Source: Homalodisca vitripennis
Taxonomy: Eukaryota > Arthropoda > Insecta > Hemiptera > Cicadellidae
Length of the DNA stretch: 64,000 nt
Direction of reading: 5' to 3'
Assembly: GCF_021130785.1 (NCBI RefSeq)
Contig: NC_060213.1
Location: 96,836,501-96,900,500, forward strand
Both the position numbers and the translations under genes were made by a program. The notes beneath the pieces are model-generated. The model saw only the letters and a list, made by a program, of their open reading frames with translations. It was not told the origin of the DNA and ran no database searches. Every line of letters begins with the position of its first letter. Positions within the stretch are counted from its first letter, which is position 1. Shown here piece after piece: positions 47,841 to 59,010 of the stretch.

Positions 47841-49422
47841 GTGAACTGGAGATGAATTCAGCATTTGAAACTTAATTTTGTTTATAAAACTAATTAATGG
47901 CAACTGGGTTTTGGGTTCAGAAAGGCAATGTGTACATAACAAAACAAAGTATAAAATAGGGAAGTTAGCCAATAATAAACCAACTTCGCTATTTAAATTC
48001 TGAGCTGAATCAATGCCATCTGTAATCTAGTAATCTGTCTAGACTACTACATCTGTCTAGTGGAAGCTCAAAAGATCCAAATTGCTAGTTTGGAACTAAC
48101 ATCCAAAGTTCCCTATTTGCAGTCATTAACCAAGTACACAGACTAACAGTTACCTCTCCAGGAGTTTCCTGAAGTGCACAAGGTGGAAATTCACATTAAG
48201 GTTCACTGCAGTGTCCAGCAGACAGAACAAATGGTAGTAGGATTATACTTGAAACTTGACAGATGCTCTTGTACTACACCATGTCTAAAAGCACAATATT
48301 TCACTACACGGACTCAAGAACAGTATTATTACTGTTAGAATAGTGTTGTTTTGTGCTGGAAGTTGGAAGGTTATAGACTCAACTAACTTCTTATCATTAC
48401 TAATAAAACTTTGTCAGTGTCTTCCCAAGTTTCTCTGATGTTTTTTCTGGTTTAGAATTCTTGTATGGTTTGTATTACCATCTTCTTTCAATACTGAATA
48501 TCTAAGAAAACCGGATCAAATACTCCGGCCTATTTACAAGGTCTGACACAACTTTTAAAGCCAGGTGTCAATCACTGGATGATCTGATAATACTTAATAT
48601 CTCAATGATGCTCCCTGAAAGTGACCATGACAATATTCTTCAGATGGCTATTAATTTTAGGAAAATTTCATGTTCCATCATGTTCAACAACCTCCTAATA
48701 TATAATAGTCCAATATTATCTTTTTTAATATCCAGTCTTTAATTTAACAAGTTCACAAAAGTGAAGAATATAGTGATCAACTATGTTCTTCACATGCCCA
48801 TGTTCACTGAGGCTTACAAGCTCATGGACTCCACGTCAATACTCTGTAAGCTTTCCTACAGATTACTCACCAACACAATCCCTGGCTACCGCTTCCCTAA
48901 CAGACCTTATGTTTGAGAGAAAAGTCCTAAGTTCCAGGCCCCATGAGTTCCTTTTTAAGTAAACTTGTAGTTCCTTAAATTATATCTTCATCAACAGTGA
49001 GCACTATACTAATAACTTGGAATCACCACAGACGTTGATGATCCTCACTTCATTTTTTTGTGTTTGCATAGTGATTTGGGTATGCTATCTAGTATTTCGT
49101 TGCTGACAGCTATCCCTGATCATATTCTGGCTAAACCAGTTAAATGCTGTAAAGTAAAAGCTAAAAATAAACATTAATTTATTTTATATGTTTTAGCGAT
49201 AGGACACATTAAAGAAACAGACAGTTCATCTTGCCTCACAGCTTTGCAAATTTTTATTTTGTAGGTATAATGGACCTCAGTGGGATCGCTCAGTGGCCAC
49301 CAATCCAAGGAGCAGCCCCAAGTGTTGGTTGACTCACTTATCTTGCGATAGCCACAACACCCACTAAACGAGACCATTGATGTGGTAATTACCATTAAAA
49401 TATTCTTTTACTTTGTACTTAC
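47841..49422. other. No supported gene; possible eroded repeats
   Basis: Intron sequence upstream of the host donor at 49423. The segment 49270-49375 has weak similarity to 57360-57440 (CCAAGGAGC with spaced matches), so part may be eroded repeat R. No frame could be assigned. Confidence 0.4.
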
Positions 49423-49642
49423 ATCAGTTTGGAAATTGGATCCCTTTTCTTTTCGATGATGATTTCTTCCAAAGCTGGACAACTTCGGACCGATTGAAAG
49501 ATCACCTCCTTCGGACAGTCTATCCAACTACGTTCATTGAAAACTTCCATAATGATGAGATTTTCAGCAATCCAAGGTGAAATTTCAATTTCTTCTTGAT
49601 GTGTTGAAGTGTCCTGTTGAGGATTAGTTCCTCCCTGTTCAT
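49423..49642 (-). CDS. Host gene exon: N-terminal part of R3H-like protein
   Basis: The 220-bp exon has a pyrimidine-rich acceptor (TTTTGTTTAG) and donor GTAAGT. It encodes an acidic, Gln-rich start (DEQGGTNPQQDTSTHQEE), then ISPWIAENLIIMEVF, and ends RDPISKL. The open frame runs 15 bases beyond the acceptor and contains an ATG at 49658, so translation could begin there if the upstream region is not spliced out. Otherwise the start is in an upstream exon, or at the internal Met of LIIMEVF. The partner candidate exon at 58618 has a compatible phase (G+AT gives Asp). The true start is unresolved. Confidence 0.7.
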
Positions 49643-49823
49643 CTAAACAAAAGTCCATTTATATTCACATTCCAACAACACTTTCACAAAATAAAACACC
49701 TTTGTAATGAACAATGGGAATTTTATGTCACATTCTGGAGATCGTACACGATATTGAGATGTACTGGGTATCACATTATCAACAATCCTGCAAGGATTGC
49801 CAGATATTGATATTAGTATTTTC

Positions 49824-49842
49824 CCTCTCTCTCTCTCTCTCT
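49824..49842. repeat. (CT)n microsatellite
   Basis: About nine CT dinucleotides in a row. Confidence 0.9.
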
Positions 49843-50039
49843 GTCTTGTATTATTATAAAGCTTAAATGGAGAGAAAGGTGGAGATCATGGACAATGATA
49901 TGTTACTGTTGAATGCAACAGTATCATGTTTATCATCAATTCTGTAATGGTTGTCAAATATTCACAGATTTAAAAATCATAGTTTTTACCACTTTACCTG
50001 ATAAAAATTCCAGACAAGTTTTGAGGTTAATACAGAGTT

Positions 50040-50930
50040 AAACACATTCAAAGTTCTCTGGCTATCAGTGAAAATGCTCATTAAAGCATTATACACCTGT
50101 ACCACAGACAAAGATTCTTTGACAAGCACATTTCAAAATAGCAGTGATCTCAGCTACAAAACTTATGGCATAAAGACTTATAGAGACCACCGACCACCAC
50201 ATCTCTAAACTGCCTCACCAATTTCTACCCTGGAGTTTTCAAAAGTTTTAAAGGCAAGATTTCAGATAAAATCTCCGAAGATGCCGTGTGCACTGCTGCA
50301 GGAAGAGGCTGATCAGTGACCTTCCTACTGAAGGTGACTTCTTTTGGCAGTAGCATGGATCACAATATTCAAGGACGCAAGTTAAAACAGCACACTAAGG
50401 CAGAGTACTCAGGACCTCCATTGATGGCCAGGCAGTCCATCCTCTGGCTATTAGAATATCACAAGTCTGCAAATTATAAAAAATTATTTCTCCTTTTTGA
50501 CAATCTTGTCTAGACGTGCTTACTATAGATTTTCAGCAAAAAGGGACAGTGTTTTTCACCTGATGCCTCTCTGTGTAGGTATCACCAGCAACCTTGATCG
50601 GATTTATGATAAGTACAACTTTATCACACCACGTTCCCACCAGATCAGATCCATTGGATTAATCAGGTGAGCCAATGATGTTGAACTTACTAGTATAAAA
50701 ATAACAATATTGTCCATGTTGTCAAAAGCATCTTCAATGTCCAGCAAGACATCCAGATTCATCTTTTCAGCCACAAACTTTACACCAATTGGTGCAAGGC
50801 AGTCACCAAATTTCTTAAGCTGTATGCATGCTGGTTCATATGTAAGGATTTACCAGAAGAGCCTCCTATCATATGAACCTTGCAACGAGTACATACTGAG
50901 TCTTAAAAATAAAGAAAAATGACATATTGA
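50040..50930 (-). pseudogene. Heavily decayed LINE-like RT remnant (tentative)
   Basis: The minus strand near 50800-50700 reads KFVAEKMNLDVLLDIEDAFD and then NMDNI. The DIEDAFDN box resembles the first catalytic Asp region (DIxxAFDx) of R1-type reverse transcriptases. The rest is unreadable through many stops. Confidence 0.45.
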
Positions 50931-51093
50931 CTAAATATTTAGTCAGGTTAGCCCGACCAATCGGTTATGTGTGACAACCATCCTAGACGATATCCAGAAT
51001 AGAGGTAGGTGAGAAAGGATTAGATCCAACCCCCACTATAAGCAAACCTGTCTGACACCATCTTCTTCAGAAGGATTATAAGGATAAAAAAAA

Positions 51094-51227
51094 TTCCCAG
51101 CAGGGATCACTTTTGGCTGGTTTATACCTTCCAGTTGAATCCACCACTGGGCACAGCAAAAACCGATGTGTCGCTTAAATCTGGGCAACCTTATGGATGT
51201 CCAGGAGCGGCACATCATTAACCACAA
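51094..51227. repeat. Repeat R, partial copy
   Basis: It shares CAGCAGGGATCACTTTTGGC, the CACTGGGCACAGCAAAAACC block and GTCCAGGAGCGGCACATCA with 43340-43480 and 57465-57580. Confidence 0.8.
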
Positions 51228-51699
51228 ATGTTTAGTGATGAGCTAGGATCTTTTGCTAAGAGCTCTCGAAGCCTTGCATAATCCTGCACACTGTCAATAT
51301 CAGTGCAGAATTTCTTCCAGGCTAGTCTCTTAGCTGCATGAAACTACGGTAGCACTTCATGATATAGTCCACTCTGATATCTCAATTCTTAGTACTCCTA
51401 ATTAGACCTCTATAACTTTTGTACTCAATGAGACAAGTTCAGAATACCACCTGGTTACCATGAATATTTTCCTGTTGACAACAGATCAGCTCTCTTTTAA
51501 AAAGATGTTCTGAACTTTTTTCACTTGGCTTGTAAATAAAGATAGATTTATTTTGGATAACGGTCCCACTGTACCTAGATCCAAGTAAAATCTGGAGAGA
51601 TTCATAAAAAGCCATTGTGCACCTGATGAGACAACGAGAATACCTCTTCATCTAGACTACATCGGATCACTACTTGATAACCAGACTAAGCTCCTCTTT

Positions 51700-51860
51700 A
51701 GCGTAGGTATCTCTGATGTCAAAATGATGCAAGCAAGGAGTTCATTTCTAAAGTCTTCGCCGCTGACTTTTTATGAATCTCTTCAGACAGATGTGGACTC
51801 CAGATCCGAGGAGTCAATCTGTTTCCAGAGTCAGATTTCAGATGCTGTACTATTTGGAAG
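51700..51860. repeat. Repeat R-associated segment
   Basis: It resembles 43190-43330 through shared blocks TCTCTGATGTC, TGAATCTCTTCAGAC / TGGATCTCTTCAGAC and CAGATGCTGT. The order relative to the other R blocks differs here (it lies after, not before, 51094-51227), so the locus is rearranged. Confidence 0.55.
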
Positions 51861-51929
51861 GTGAAATGGAGCTTAAATCAATATTCATATTGAATCAACC
51901 CTTCCCACCATAGCTACGTTATGTGTAGA

Positions 51930-52270
51930 AAATTTTATTGTGCTTTGAGGTCGTGCCTAAAACATCGTAGTATACTCGACAGGCATAACTTAGACCGACT
52001 TTAAGCAGTTCAAGGACACAGTTACATAGGTGCCTCGTATATAAATCACAGATGTCTTGCTGGATCAACCCACAGGATACGGGCCTGAGTACAGTGGATG
52101 GAGGCCCTTGGATGAGTTGACTTTGACAAAGACCACACAGGTGAGGCAATACCTGAAGCCTTGTGAGACAGGTAATGGTCCGACTAGATCAATATCAATA
52201 TGTTCAAACCATGAGAATGGCAGAGCGAAAGTTCCCAATAGGCACTCAAGTTGGTTGGTGTTCAAGTGCG
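51930..52270 (-). pseudogene. Gypsy-type integrase fragment with internal deletion
   Basis: The frame at 52265-52065 reads PFSWFEHIDIDLVGPLPVSQ, then GFRYCLTCV, the first catalytic Asp block of Ty3/Gypsy integrases. It then passes directly to KGLHPLYSGPYPV, which resembles the C-terminal region. VTVSLNCLKSV follows about 40 bases after a stop. The core with the other catalytic residues is missing. It belongs to a different Gypsy lineage from the element at 16669-29076. Confidence 0.75.
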
Positions 52271-52844
52271 CCTGGTAATCTTCGATTTCTGAAAAGTGAG
52301 CCCAGAGTCAGCAGTCAGATTTTATCGAAGGCCAGACAGAACGTTGTTTCGCTAATCAAACTGTCGCATTTCCCCCAGGAATGTTGGGGTCAGTTTGAAA
52401 TGCACGGTGACGCTAGTGCTGACGTATGTAGATAGAGAAAATACGAACTTCAATAAAAATATAATTTAAAAATACCTTATTTTTTACTGCACATCTAAAA
52501 ATAGTATTTAATAAAAACGGAACTTCAAATATTAAAATTATAACCAAAACATTATTTGTAAAACTACGGTAATTTGTTAATTTTGTTATCTCTCTACGTT
52601 TTTTCATACAGCAAATACAACAAAAGCTTGTGTTAAGAAATTAGTAATTTGGGTATGTGTGTGTATGTGTATATATCAGACTCGTTGTGATGTACGGACA
52701 TAAATACACAAGATAGTGACTGCAAGAAGAAGGTTATCTATTTACTATTCTTTAAACACAAAGTACTATAAAAACATGTTTAGCTAAGTATATGTAAGTT
52801 GTATACTGCCGATTAGACAATTATTATTATTATATACAGGCCTA
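52271..52844. other. AT-rich DNA, nothing recognised
   Basis: A short purine/pyrimidine-mixed segment is followed by AT-rich sequence with TGTGTATG repeats near 52655-52675. No gene is supported. Confidence 0.4.
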
Positions 52845-54714
52845 GCAAAACATAAAGCACAAACAGTGGAGAGAAAAAGAGAATATGACTTGAGACTGAA
52901 ATACCTAAGGCGAGAACAAACTACAGCACACATTAACCAAGCAGAAAATAAATCAAAAGCGCTGTGGCAGGCAATAAATAATGAAAGAAAAGCAACTACT
53001 AACACAAATGATCAGCTAAGTCTTCAGCTAAATGGAAAAACAACAAAGGACCCACACGAAATAGCAAACTCCCTTAATGTATATTTTGCAACAATAGCAG
53101 AAAACACACTCCAAACAAACAGTAGCAACACTAATCCTGCAAACCCTGACCCAGCTCCAGTCACAAATGAGAAATTACAGTTCTACTTAACAACAAGCGA
53201 AGAAGTAAAAAAAGCTATAGACTCCTTAAAGCCTAAAACATCGTCTGGTATTGATGAAATATCCGCAAAACTAGTTAGATGTAAAGAAGAACTGATAATA
53301 CCACTAACTAATATAATAAATAAATCCCTACAACAAGGTATCTTCCCAACTGTTCTGAAGACCGCCAAAATATATCCAAAATATAAAAAAGGACCACGAA
53401 GTGAACCTGGCAGCTACAGGCCAATATCACTCACCCCAACATTCTCCAAAATAATTTAGAAAATTGTCCTTACCAGACTCCTAAACCATCTCGAATAGCA
53501 TAATCTACTTACAAACAAACAGCATGGATTCCTTAGGGGTAGGTCAACAACAACAGCCCTGGTACAGCTGACAGAACACATCATAGACCAACTAGAGGAA
53601 GGTTGTTCAGTAACTAGTCTATTCCTTGACTTTAGTAAAGCTTTCGACTGCCTCAATCACGATCAGCTAATACAAAAACTAAGAGCCCTAGGCGTAGGAG
53701 GTAAAGAAGCAGATTGGTTTAAATGCTACCTCAAGGGAAGAAAACAACTGGTAGAAATAAATCACACCCAAAATTATACAAACTATAAAATTCAATCAGC
53801 AACAACTGAAGTGAGAAGAGGGGTGTCTCAAGGATCCGTGCTCGGGCCAGTGCTCTTCCTCCTCCTCACGAATGATATGCCAAACTGCCTGGATGATGCC
53901 TGTTCTACTATAATGTATGCAGATGACACTGTGCTTACCATCTCTAATAAAGTCAATGAAATGCTCGCAATAAACACGACTGCAGGCTTCAACCAAACTA
54001 AACAATATTGCACAAATAATGACCTAGTATTAAATGAAAATAAAACCGTACAATTTTCAACACAAAAAACAAAATTACAAACTTAGCACCTCTCCCGGAC
54101 CTGGAAGTAAGCAATATGACCAAATATCTAGGCATCACAATTGACTCGAAATTGTCATGGAAGCCTCACATAGACCAACTAAGTAAGAAACTCTCCTCAA
54201 GTATCTATGTAATTCGCAGAATTAAACAAATATGTAGCATGGAGGTAGCCAAAGTTGCTTACTTCACTCTTTTGTTAGAAATGCACCTAAGATACGGAAT
54301 AGTATCATAGGGAGGAACATCAGCGTCCAACATGGGAAAGATTCTTATTCTACAAAAAAGAGCAATTAGATGCCTAGCAGGACTACATCACCAAGAAAGT
54401 TGCCAGGAATCTTTTAAATAACTAAAAATTCTCACAACAATCTCACTCTACATCCGGGAAACCATTCTGCATGCAGTCACTTCACAGCAGTTAAGACATA
54501 AGGAACTACATCCATATAACACAAGAAATGCCACAAACTTCGCCCTGCCCTTACACCGCTTAAGCCTCTCTGAGAAGAAACCCTAATACCAAGGAGCGCT
54601 GTTTTTCAACCACCTGCCCGATCATCTAAGAAATCAGCCACCTCAGTGTTTCGCGAACCAACTAACAAAATGGCTGCAAGAAAGGCCCTACTATTCAGAG
54701 TCCGAATTCTTGAG
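52845..54714 (+). mobile_element. 5'-truncated LINE, main part (interrupted at its ORF end)
   Basis: The plus-strand frame at 52866-53456 reads REYDLRLKYLRREQTTAHIN, then TSSGIDEISAKLVRCKEEL and a palm start with FPTVLKTAKIYPKYKKG. A TAG interrupts at 53457. RT continues with FLDFSKAFDCLNHDQL (about 53626), RRGVSQGSVLGPVLFLLLT (about 53817) and MYADDTVLTISNK (about 53913). After a frameshift near 54080 comes KYLGITIDSKLSWKPHIDQL. The C-terminal end at 54660-54714 reads KWLQERPYYSESEFL. An antisense LINE cuts it two codons before its stop. Confidence 0.85.
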
Positions 54715-56528
54715 TCAGAAGTCAGAAGTCAGCATGCTTTATTCATGAACTTTAAGTACAGAATTTGCGTCATAAATTAATAAAAAACAACATATACTAT
54801 CAATAACAATAGTAAATAGAATGGTGAAAAATGTTTCTTCTAGAGGATCAAAATTCCTGTGATTGTCGCCATCCGTAAAACTCAGTCATGGAGTAAAATG
54901 GGTGGTCAAGAAGCCAGTTCTTCAGCAAGTGACGAAACTGTTGAATGCTTGCAGTCTTCAGCTCTGGAGGAAGGACATTCCACATTCTGGCACCTGCATA
55001 GCTGGGTTTCTTCTCAGTCATTGTGCGATGGTGTGTAGGAAGGCTGTAATTGGCTGACTGTCTTGTGCTGTAGTCATGAATCTGAGCTGCGGTTCTTATG
55101 GGGCTTAATGATTTCAGATGTGAGTATGTTACAACTTCCAAGATATACAGATTTACTACAGTCAGGATTTTTAGGTCTTTGTATTTGCTTCTGCAAGTTT
55201 CTCTTGACTGGAGATCTCCAAGTATTCTTATAGCACGTTTTTGGAGCAAGAGCACTCGTTCTAGATTACCCCTTGTAGTTGCTCCCCATACTTCAATACC
55301 ATAGCGTAAATGGGTCTCAAACAGGCTGTAATAGGCGATCTTGGCTGTATCCACGTCACAGATGTTCTTAATCCTGCGAATTACAAACAGGCTTACACTT
55401 AGCTTGTTGCACAGGAGATCGATGTGGGGGGTCCAGGAGAGGCTTTCATCAATTGTTACTCCCAAGTATTTGGCAACAGTAACTTCTTCAAGGTCAGGTA
55501 ACTTGCCTACAGCCTCTCTGTGCTTGCCTAAAATAAGTTGCTTAGTTTTTGTCTCATTTACAACGAGGTCGTTCCTATGGCAATACTGAATTGCCATGTT
55601 AAGAGCAATATAAGAGGTCACTTCAAGATGTTTTGGATTATTGTTGCCCAATAGCAATACAGTGTCATCTGCATACATTAGTGATCTGCAATAGTCTTTT
55701 AGATATCTTGGAAAGTCATTGGTAAATAAAATGAAAAGTACTGGACCCAGTACAGACCCTTGAGGAACTCCCCGTGTGATGCTTTTTGGTTCAGATTTGA
55801 TTTGTTGCATAATCCCCTTGCTATTATGCATAAGTTCAACCATTTGGCACCTCCCTGTCAGGTAACTGTGAAACCAGTTATAGGCAGTCCCTGTTACACC
55901 TATCACACTAAGCTTAGCCATGAGGTGTTCGTGGCTGAGGCAATCGAAAGCCTTGCTATAATCTAGTAGAATAGCAGTGGTGGTGTTGCCATCTTCAAGT
56001 TGATCAATAAGGAATTCTACCAGACAGATTAGGGCGGTGGTTGTTGACTTGCCTTTCAGAAATCCATGTTGCTGGGTTGTAAGGAGTTCATTTGTCGTTA
56101 CATGGTCTATGAGTCTGGTTAGTGTCAGTTTTTCAATTATTTTAGAGAATGTTGGAACTAGAGAAATCGGTCGATAATTTGAGGCTTGGGTTGGGGATCC
56201 CTGTTTGAACAATGGGTAGACTTTGGCCATTTTTAGAGCAGATGGGAAGTTTCCAGACAAAAAAGATTTGTTTACTATGTCTACTATGGGGTCAATTAGC
56301 TCTTCTTTACAAGTTTTTAAAAGCTTTGCTGAGATTCCATCATAGCCTGATGAAGTTTTTGGTTTCAGACTATCCATAACTCGAGACACCTCCTGTCTGG
56401 TTGTTTGGTAGAGGTCTAATACAGGAATATCTGGATTTTCAACTGGTAGTAACATTGCTTGGCCAGTAGTTTGTCCATTGTTATGGATTGTGTCATCAGC
56501 TATGTTGACAAAAAAGCTTCTTGTCAAA
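54715..56528 (-). mobile_element. Young 5'-truncated LINE nested in the plus-strand LINE
   Basis: It is flanked by an 11-bp direct repeat GAATTCTTGAG (54704-54714 and 56529-56539), a target duplication. The 3' end is AATAAAGCATG followed by CTTCTGA repeats (54715-54735 in reverse). It is truncated in the region before the palm, so no endonuclease is present. The outer LINE resumes at once after the right repeat. Confidence 0.95.
54848..56528 (-). CDS. Unbroken LINE reverse transcriptase frame (5'-truncated)
   Basis: A continuous frame of about 560 codons within the insertion; the first dozen codons of the open frame (to 56566) belong to flanking DNA. Key blocks, counted from that upstream Met: FPSALKMAKVYPLFKQG (about 107-123), YRPISLVPTFSKIIEKL (131-147), AILLDYSKAFDCLSHEHL (198-215), GVPQGSVLGPVLFILFTNDF (266-285) and MYADDTVLLLG (297-307). 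A thumb (KYLGVTIDESLSWTPHIDLL) and a C-terminal domain follow, ending RPFYSMTEFYGWRQ-like. The YADD catalytic pair is intact. Without ORF1, endonuclease and promoter it should not move on its own. It gives a good family reference. Confidence 0.9.
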
Positions 56529-56735
56529 GAATTCTTGAGCACCTGACACAGTGTAGCGCAAGACAAGAGCTTCCTCTGGACATCAAAAAAAACAACTTTG
56601 TATTATATAACTATGACACAAAAACTTTTTACATTGTATAAATTTTACTAACCACAACTTTTGTTTTATGACGCATGTACTATTCTCTATGAATATGTAA
56701 ATAAAGAAAATTTTCTATTGAAGCGGTTAATCTCC
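56529..56735 (+). mobile_element. Resumed 3' end of the outer plus-strand LINE
   Basis: After the second GAATTCTTGAG the outer ORF finishes (FLST, stop). A 3' UTR follows that ends with AATAAAG and AAAATTTTCTATTG at about 56699-56725, like the end of the LINE at 47700-47753. Confidence 0.8.
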
Positions 56736-57359
56736 GCAGATTCGATTGTCGAATCCCATAGGTCGATTCTTGAATACAAAATTTTGTTCAAGATCGGTGG
56801 AATTGAGATTCGGCTTCAATACGTCAATAGTTCAGACAAATAGTTGTTGGGCAAACTGATGGGATTTCCACTAGCCATCTTCTAACCAATATTTGCTATA
56901 AGAACAAAAAATTACCTGTGTAGGATTTGTCGGCCGCCCATCTACAAACTGACGACAATATTAGTTCAGTCAAGGTTTGGATGTGACTGTGATATTAAAC
57001 CATAAATTCACTTCCTTTGTTTTAACTTGTAATCTGACGACCAATCGGGAGAGGTGTGCGGATCAATCGTTCACAAACTCAATTGAGACGATTGGTTGGC
57101 CGTCTATAAACATGCTGTCCACACACATAAAAACAATTCGGCGACATCAGTAAAATTCACAGATTGTCAATCTTCATTCACTTTCACAGATCACATTGCA
57201 TAAAATATGATGTTGTTGCTTTTACTTTTTTTTATGTTTGGGATTAATCAAACCTTGTTTCAAGAAGCAGTCAAATTATTTCTTAATTTCACAAATACTT
57301 AAAGGCAGATATTTGTTTTTTTGAGATTTTCCCCGTCCTACAAGGAGATTTACGTCCAT
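56736..57359. other. No supported gene
   Basis: AT-rich sequence. A weak direct repeat (GGCCGCCCATCTACAAACTG at about 56933 and GGCCGTCTATAAACATG at about 57098) is the only structure noticed. Confidence 0.4.
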
Positions 57360-57943
57360 CCGGAGTTACTCCCTTGTAAGGACAGAGTCGCTCACCCGTC
57401 AGCAACCCAAGGAGCCACCAAGCTTAACTGTATTACCTTGCAGTAACCACTTTACAATCACCCAACAGGGATCACTTCTGGCTGGTTTACACCTACCAGT
57501 TGAACCCACCACTGGGCACAGCAAAAACCGATGTGCCACTTCAATCTGGGCAACTTTATGGATGTCCAGTAGCGGCACATCACTAACCGCAAATGCTGAG
57601 ATTCTGGGGTTCATGGGCAATTCGATAGGTCTAGTCTACTGTGGAAGATGACTGTTGGGAGTTAGTTGATGGTGTTTGTTTTCCTTACCTCAGAGGTTCT
57701 TGTTAACCTCAACAAGGGTGTGCCACCCCCTGCCTACTTTGACTGGAGAGGCTGGTTCAGAGCTGGCCTCCCCTTCTTTCCGGGATGACTTTGAGATGTA
57801 GTGCCCTAATTCTTCCTCATGGATCTCGATAGGAGGCCTATTCCCTAACCTTACCATCCTGAATATCCTATCACTCTGGAAGCAGCTCAAAGGTTCTTAC
57901 AGGACTAATTGCAATTTATAACCTTCTTGTCCTAAGAGAACGG
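57360..57943. repeat. Repeat R, longest uninterrupted copy
   Basis: Collinear with 43340-43737 plus 47754-47830. It includes GGGCACAGCAAAAACCGATG, GGGCAATTCGATAGGTCTAG, CTGGAGAGGCTGGTTCAGAG and AAGGTTCTTACAGGACTAAT. It leads directly into a 51-base poly-A, so it is probably the 3' portion of a retroposon. No coding frame is convincing. Confidence 0.8.

Positions 57944-57994
<51 letters not shown>
57944..57994 (+). repeat. Poly-A tract, 51 bases
   Basis: A pure A run directly following repeat R, consistent with a retroposon tail on the plus strand. Confidence 0.9.
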
Positions 57995-57995
<1 letters not shown>

Positions 57996-58617
57996 ACTTT
58001 ACAAGGTTTTGGTGAGTTTACAAACAGATAATAGTCACGGTTGTAAGAATTTGTGGAGTTAGATGGTATATAAAGGAGTTTTTCTGATTTCCTCCAAAAT
58101 TTTAATTTAATATTTTCTTCGTTTTGCTAATACTTCAGATGAGTTTTAAAGCATTTTCGTAAATATACATTGCTATTAACCAGTAAATGCAATTAACTAA
58201 CACACCGAATAACCTGCTGAAATTTTGGACATTTTCAATCTCCTCTCAATGAAACACATTAAACTGATATTTAAACTACATTACAGCAAGCAAGTTACGT
58301 TAATTTTATGAACATGAGTTTAATGAAAGTTGAGCTTAGACACTCCAATATTGATATATACTGAAAAATAAAAGTTTTCTACAGTACCACAATATTCTCT
58401 CAATTAATGAAATGAATATGAGTATAAATTTGAATAGGACACCTAGTGAATTGGTCAATTTTTAATAACAATATTATCTAAAATACAATAAAAGAAAGGA
58501 AAAAAAAAACATAAATCTGAACAAAAATCATTGATAGTTCTAATAACACTACTATTTATATAAAGTCAAAACAATAAAAAAAGAATTAAATAGTTAATAA
58601 TGACAACTCATACTTAC
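57995..58617. other. AT-rich DNA, nothing recognised
   Basis: Between the poly-A and the tentative host exon. No frame or repeat. Confidence 0.4.
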
Positions 58618-58668
58618 CATTAACTGTACTTTTTTCTTCGATCGCCAACTAACTCACTCTCCAAATCA
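58618..58668 (-). CDS. Candidate first visible exon of host gene (tentative)
   Basis: A strong donor (ATG|GTAAGTATG) at 58617-58618 follows a possible short exon. The best acceptor (T7-AG before 58668) gives a 51-bp exon with a TAG in the frame needed to join 49642, so that version would be non-coding. A weaker acceptor (GAGTTAG before 58648) gives a 31-bp open exon encoding LAIEEKSTVN, which joins 49642 in frame. The two alternatives cannot be separated without transcripts. It may also be an unrelated GT..AG coincidence. Confidence 0.3.
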
Positions 58669-58910
58669 CTAAAAAAATTATCAAGTATTTATTTATTATA
58701 TTATTAAAACAAAATGACAAAATGACTGCATACATATATTAAGTAACAGAAAATGTTTTAAGCAACGAAACCCTCCGAAACAAGATAGTTTAGAATTAGG
58801 TTTTTTGTAGCATTTCTAGCTTATACTCCACCTATTTCATTATCAAATAGTAGAATTTCAATGAATATTTCAATATTTTATAAAAAATTAAAAAAAATAA
58901 AAACCTTTTT

Positions 58911-59010
58911 CCCCACCCCCCCCCCCCCCCACCCCCCCCCCCCCCCACCCCCCCCCCCCCCCACCCCCCCCCCCCCCCACCCCCCCCCCCCCCCACCCCC
59001 CCCCCCCCCA
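58911..59010. repeat. C-rich minisatellite, unit A plus fifteen C
   Basis: Single A residues interrupt a C tract at 58915, 58931, 58947, 58963, 58979, 58995 and 59010, that is every 16 bases (the last step is 15). The other strand is G15T repeats, a strong candidate for G-quadruplex formation. It lies exactly at the left border of the 1.8-kb tandem array. Confidence 0.95.

Noticed and set aside
49174..49395. 73-codon minus-strand frame next to a host exon
   Set aside because: It lies after the donor site of the host exon and partly in repeat-like sequence. No motif.
57399..57620. Minus-strand frame in repeat R with Cys residues
   Set aside because: The frame is not kept in the other copies of the repeat.
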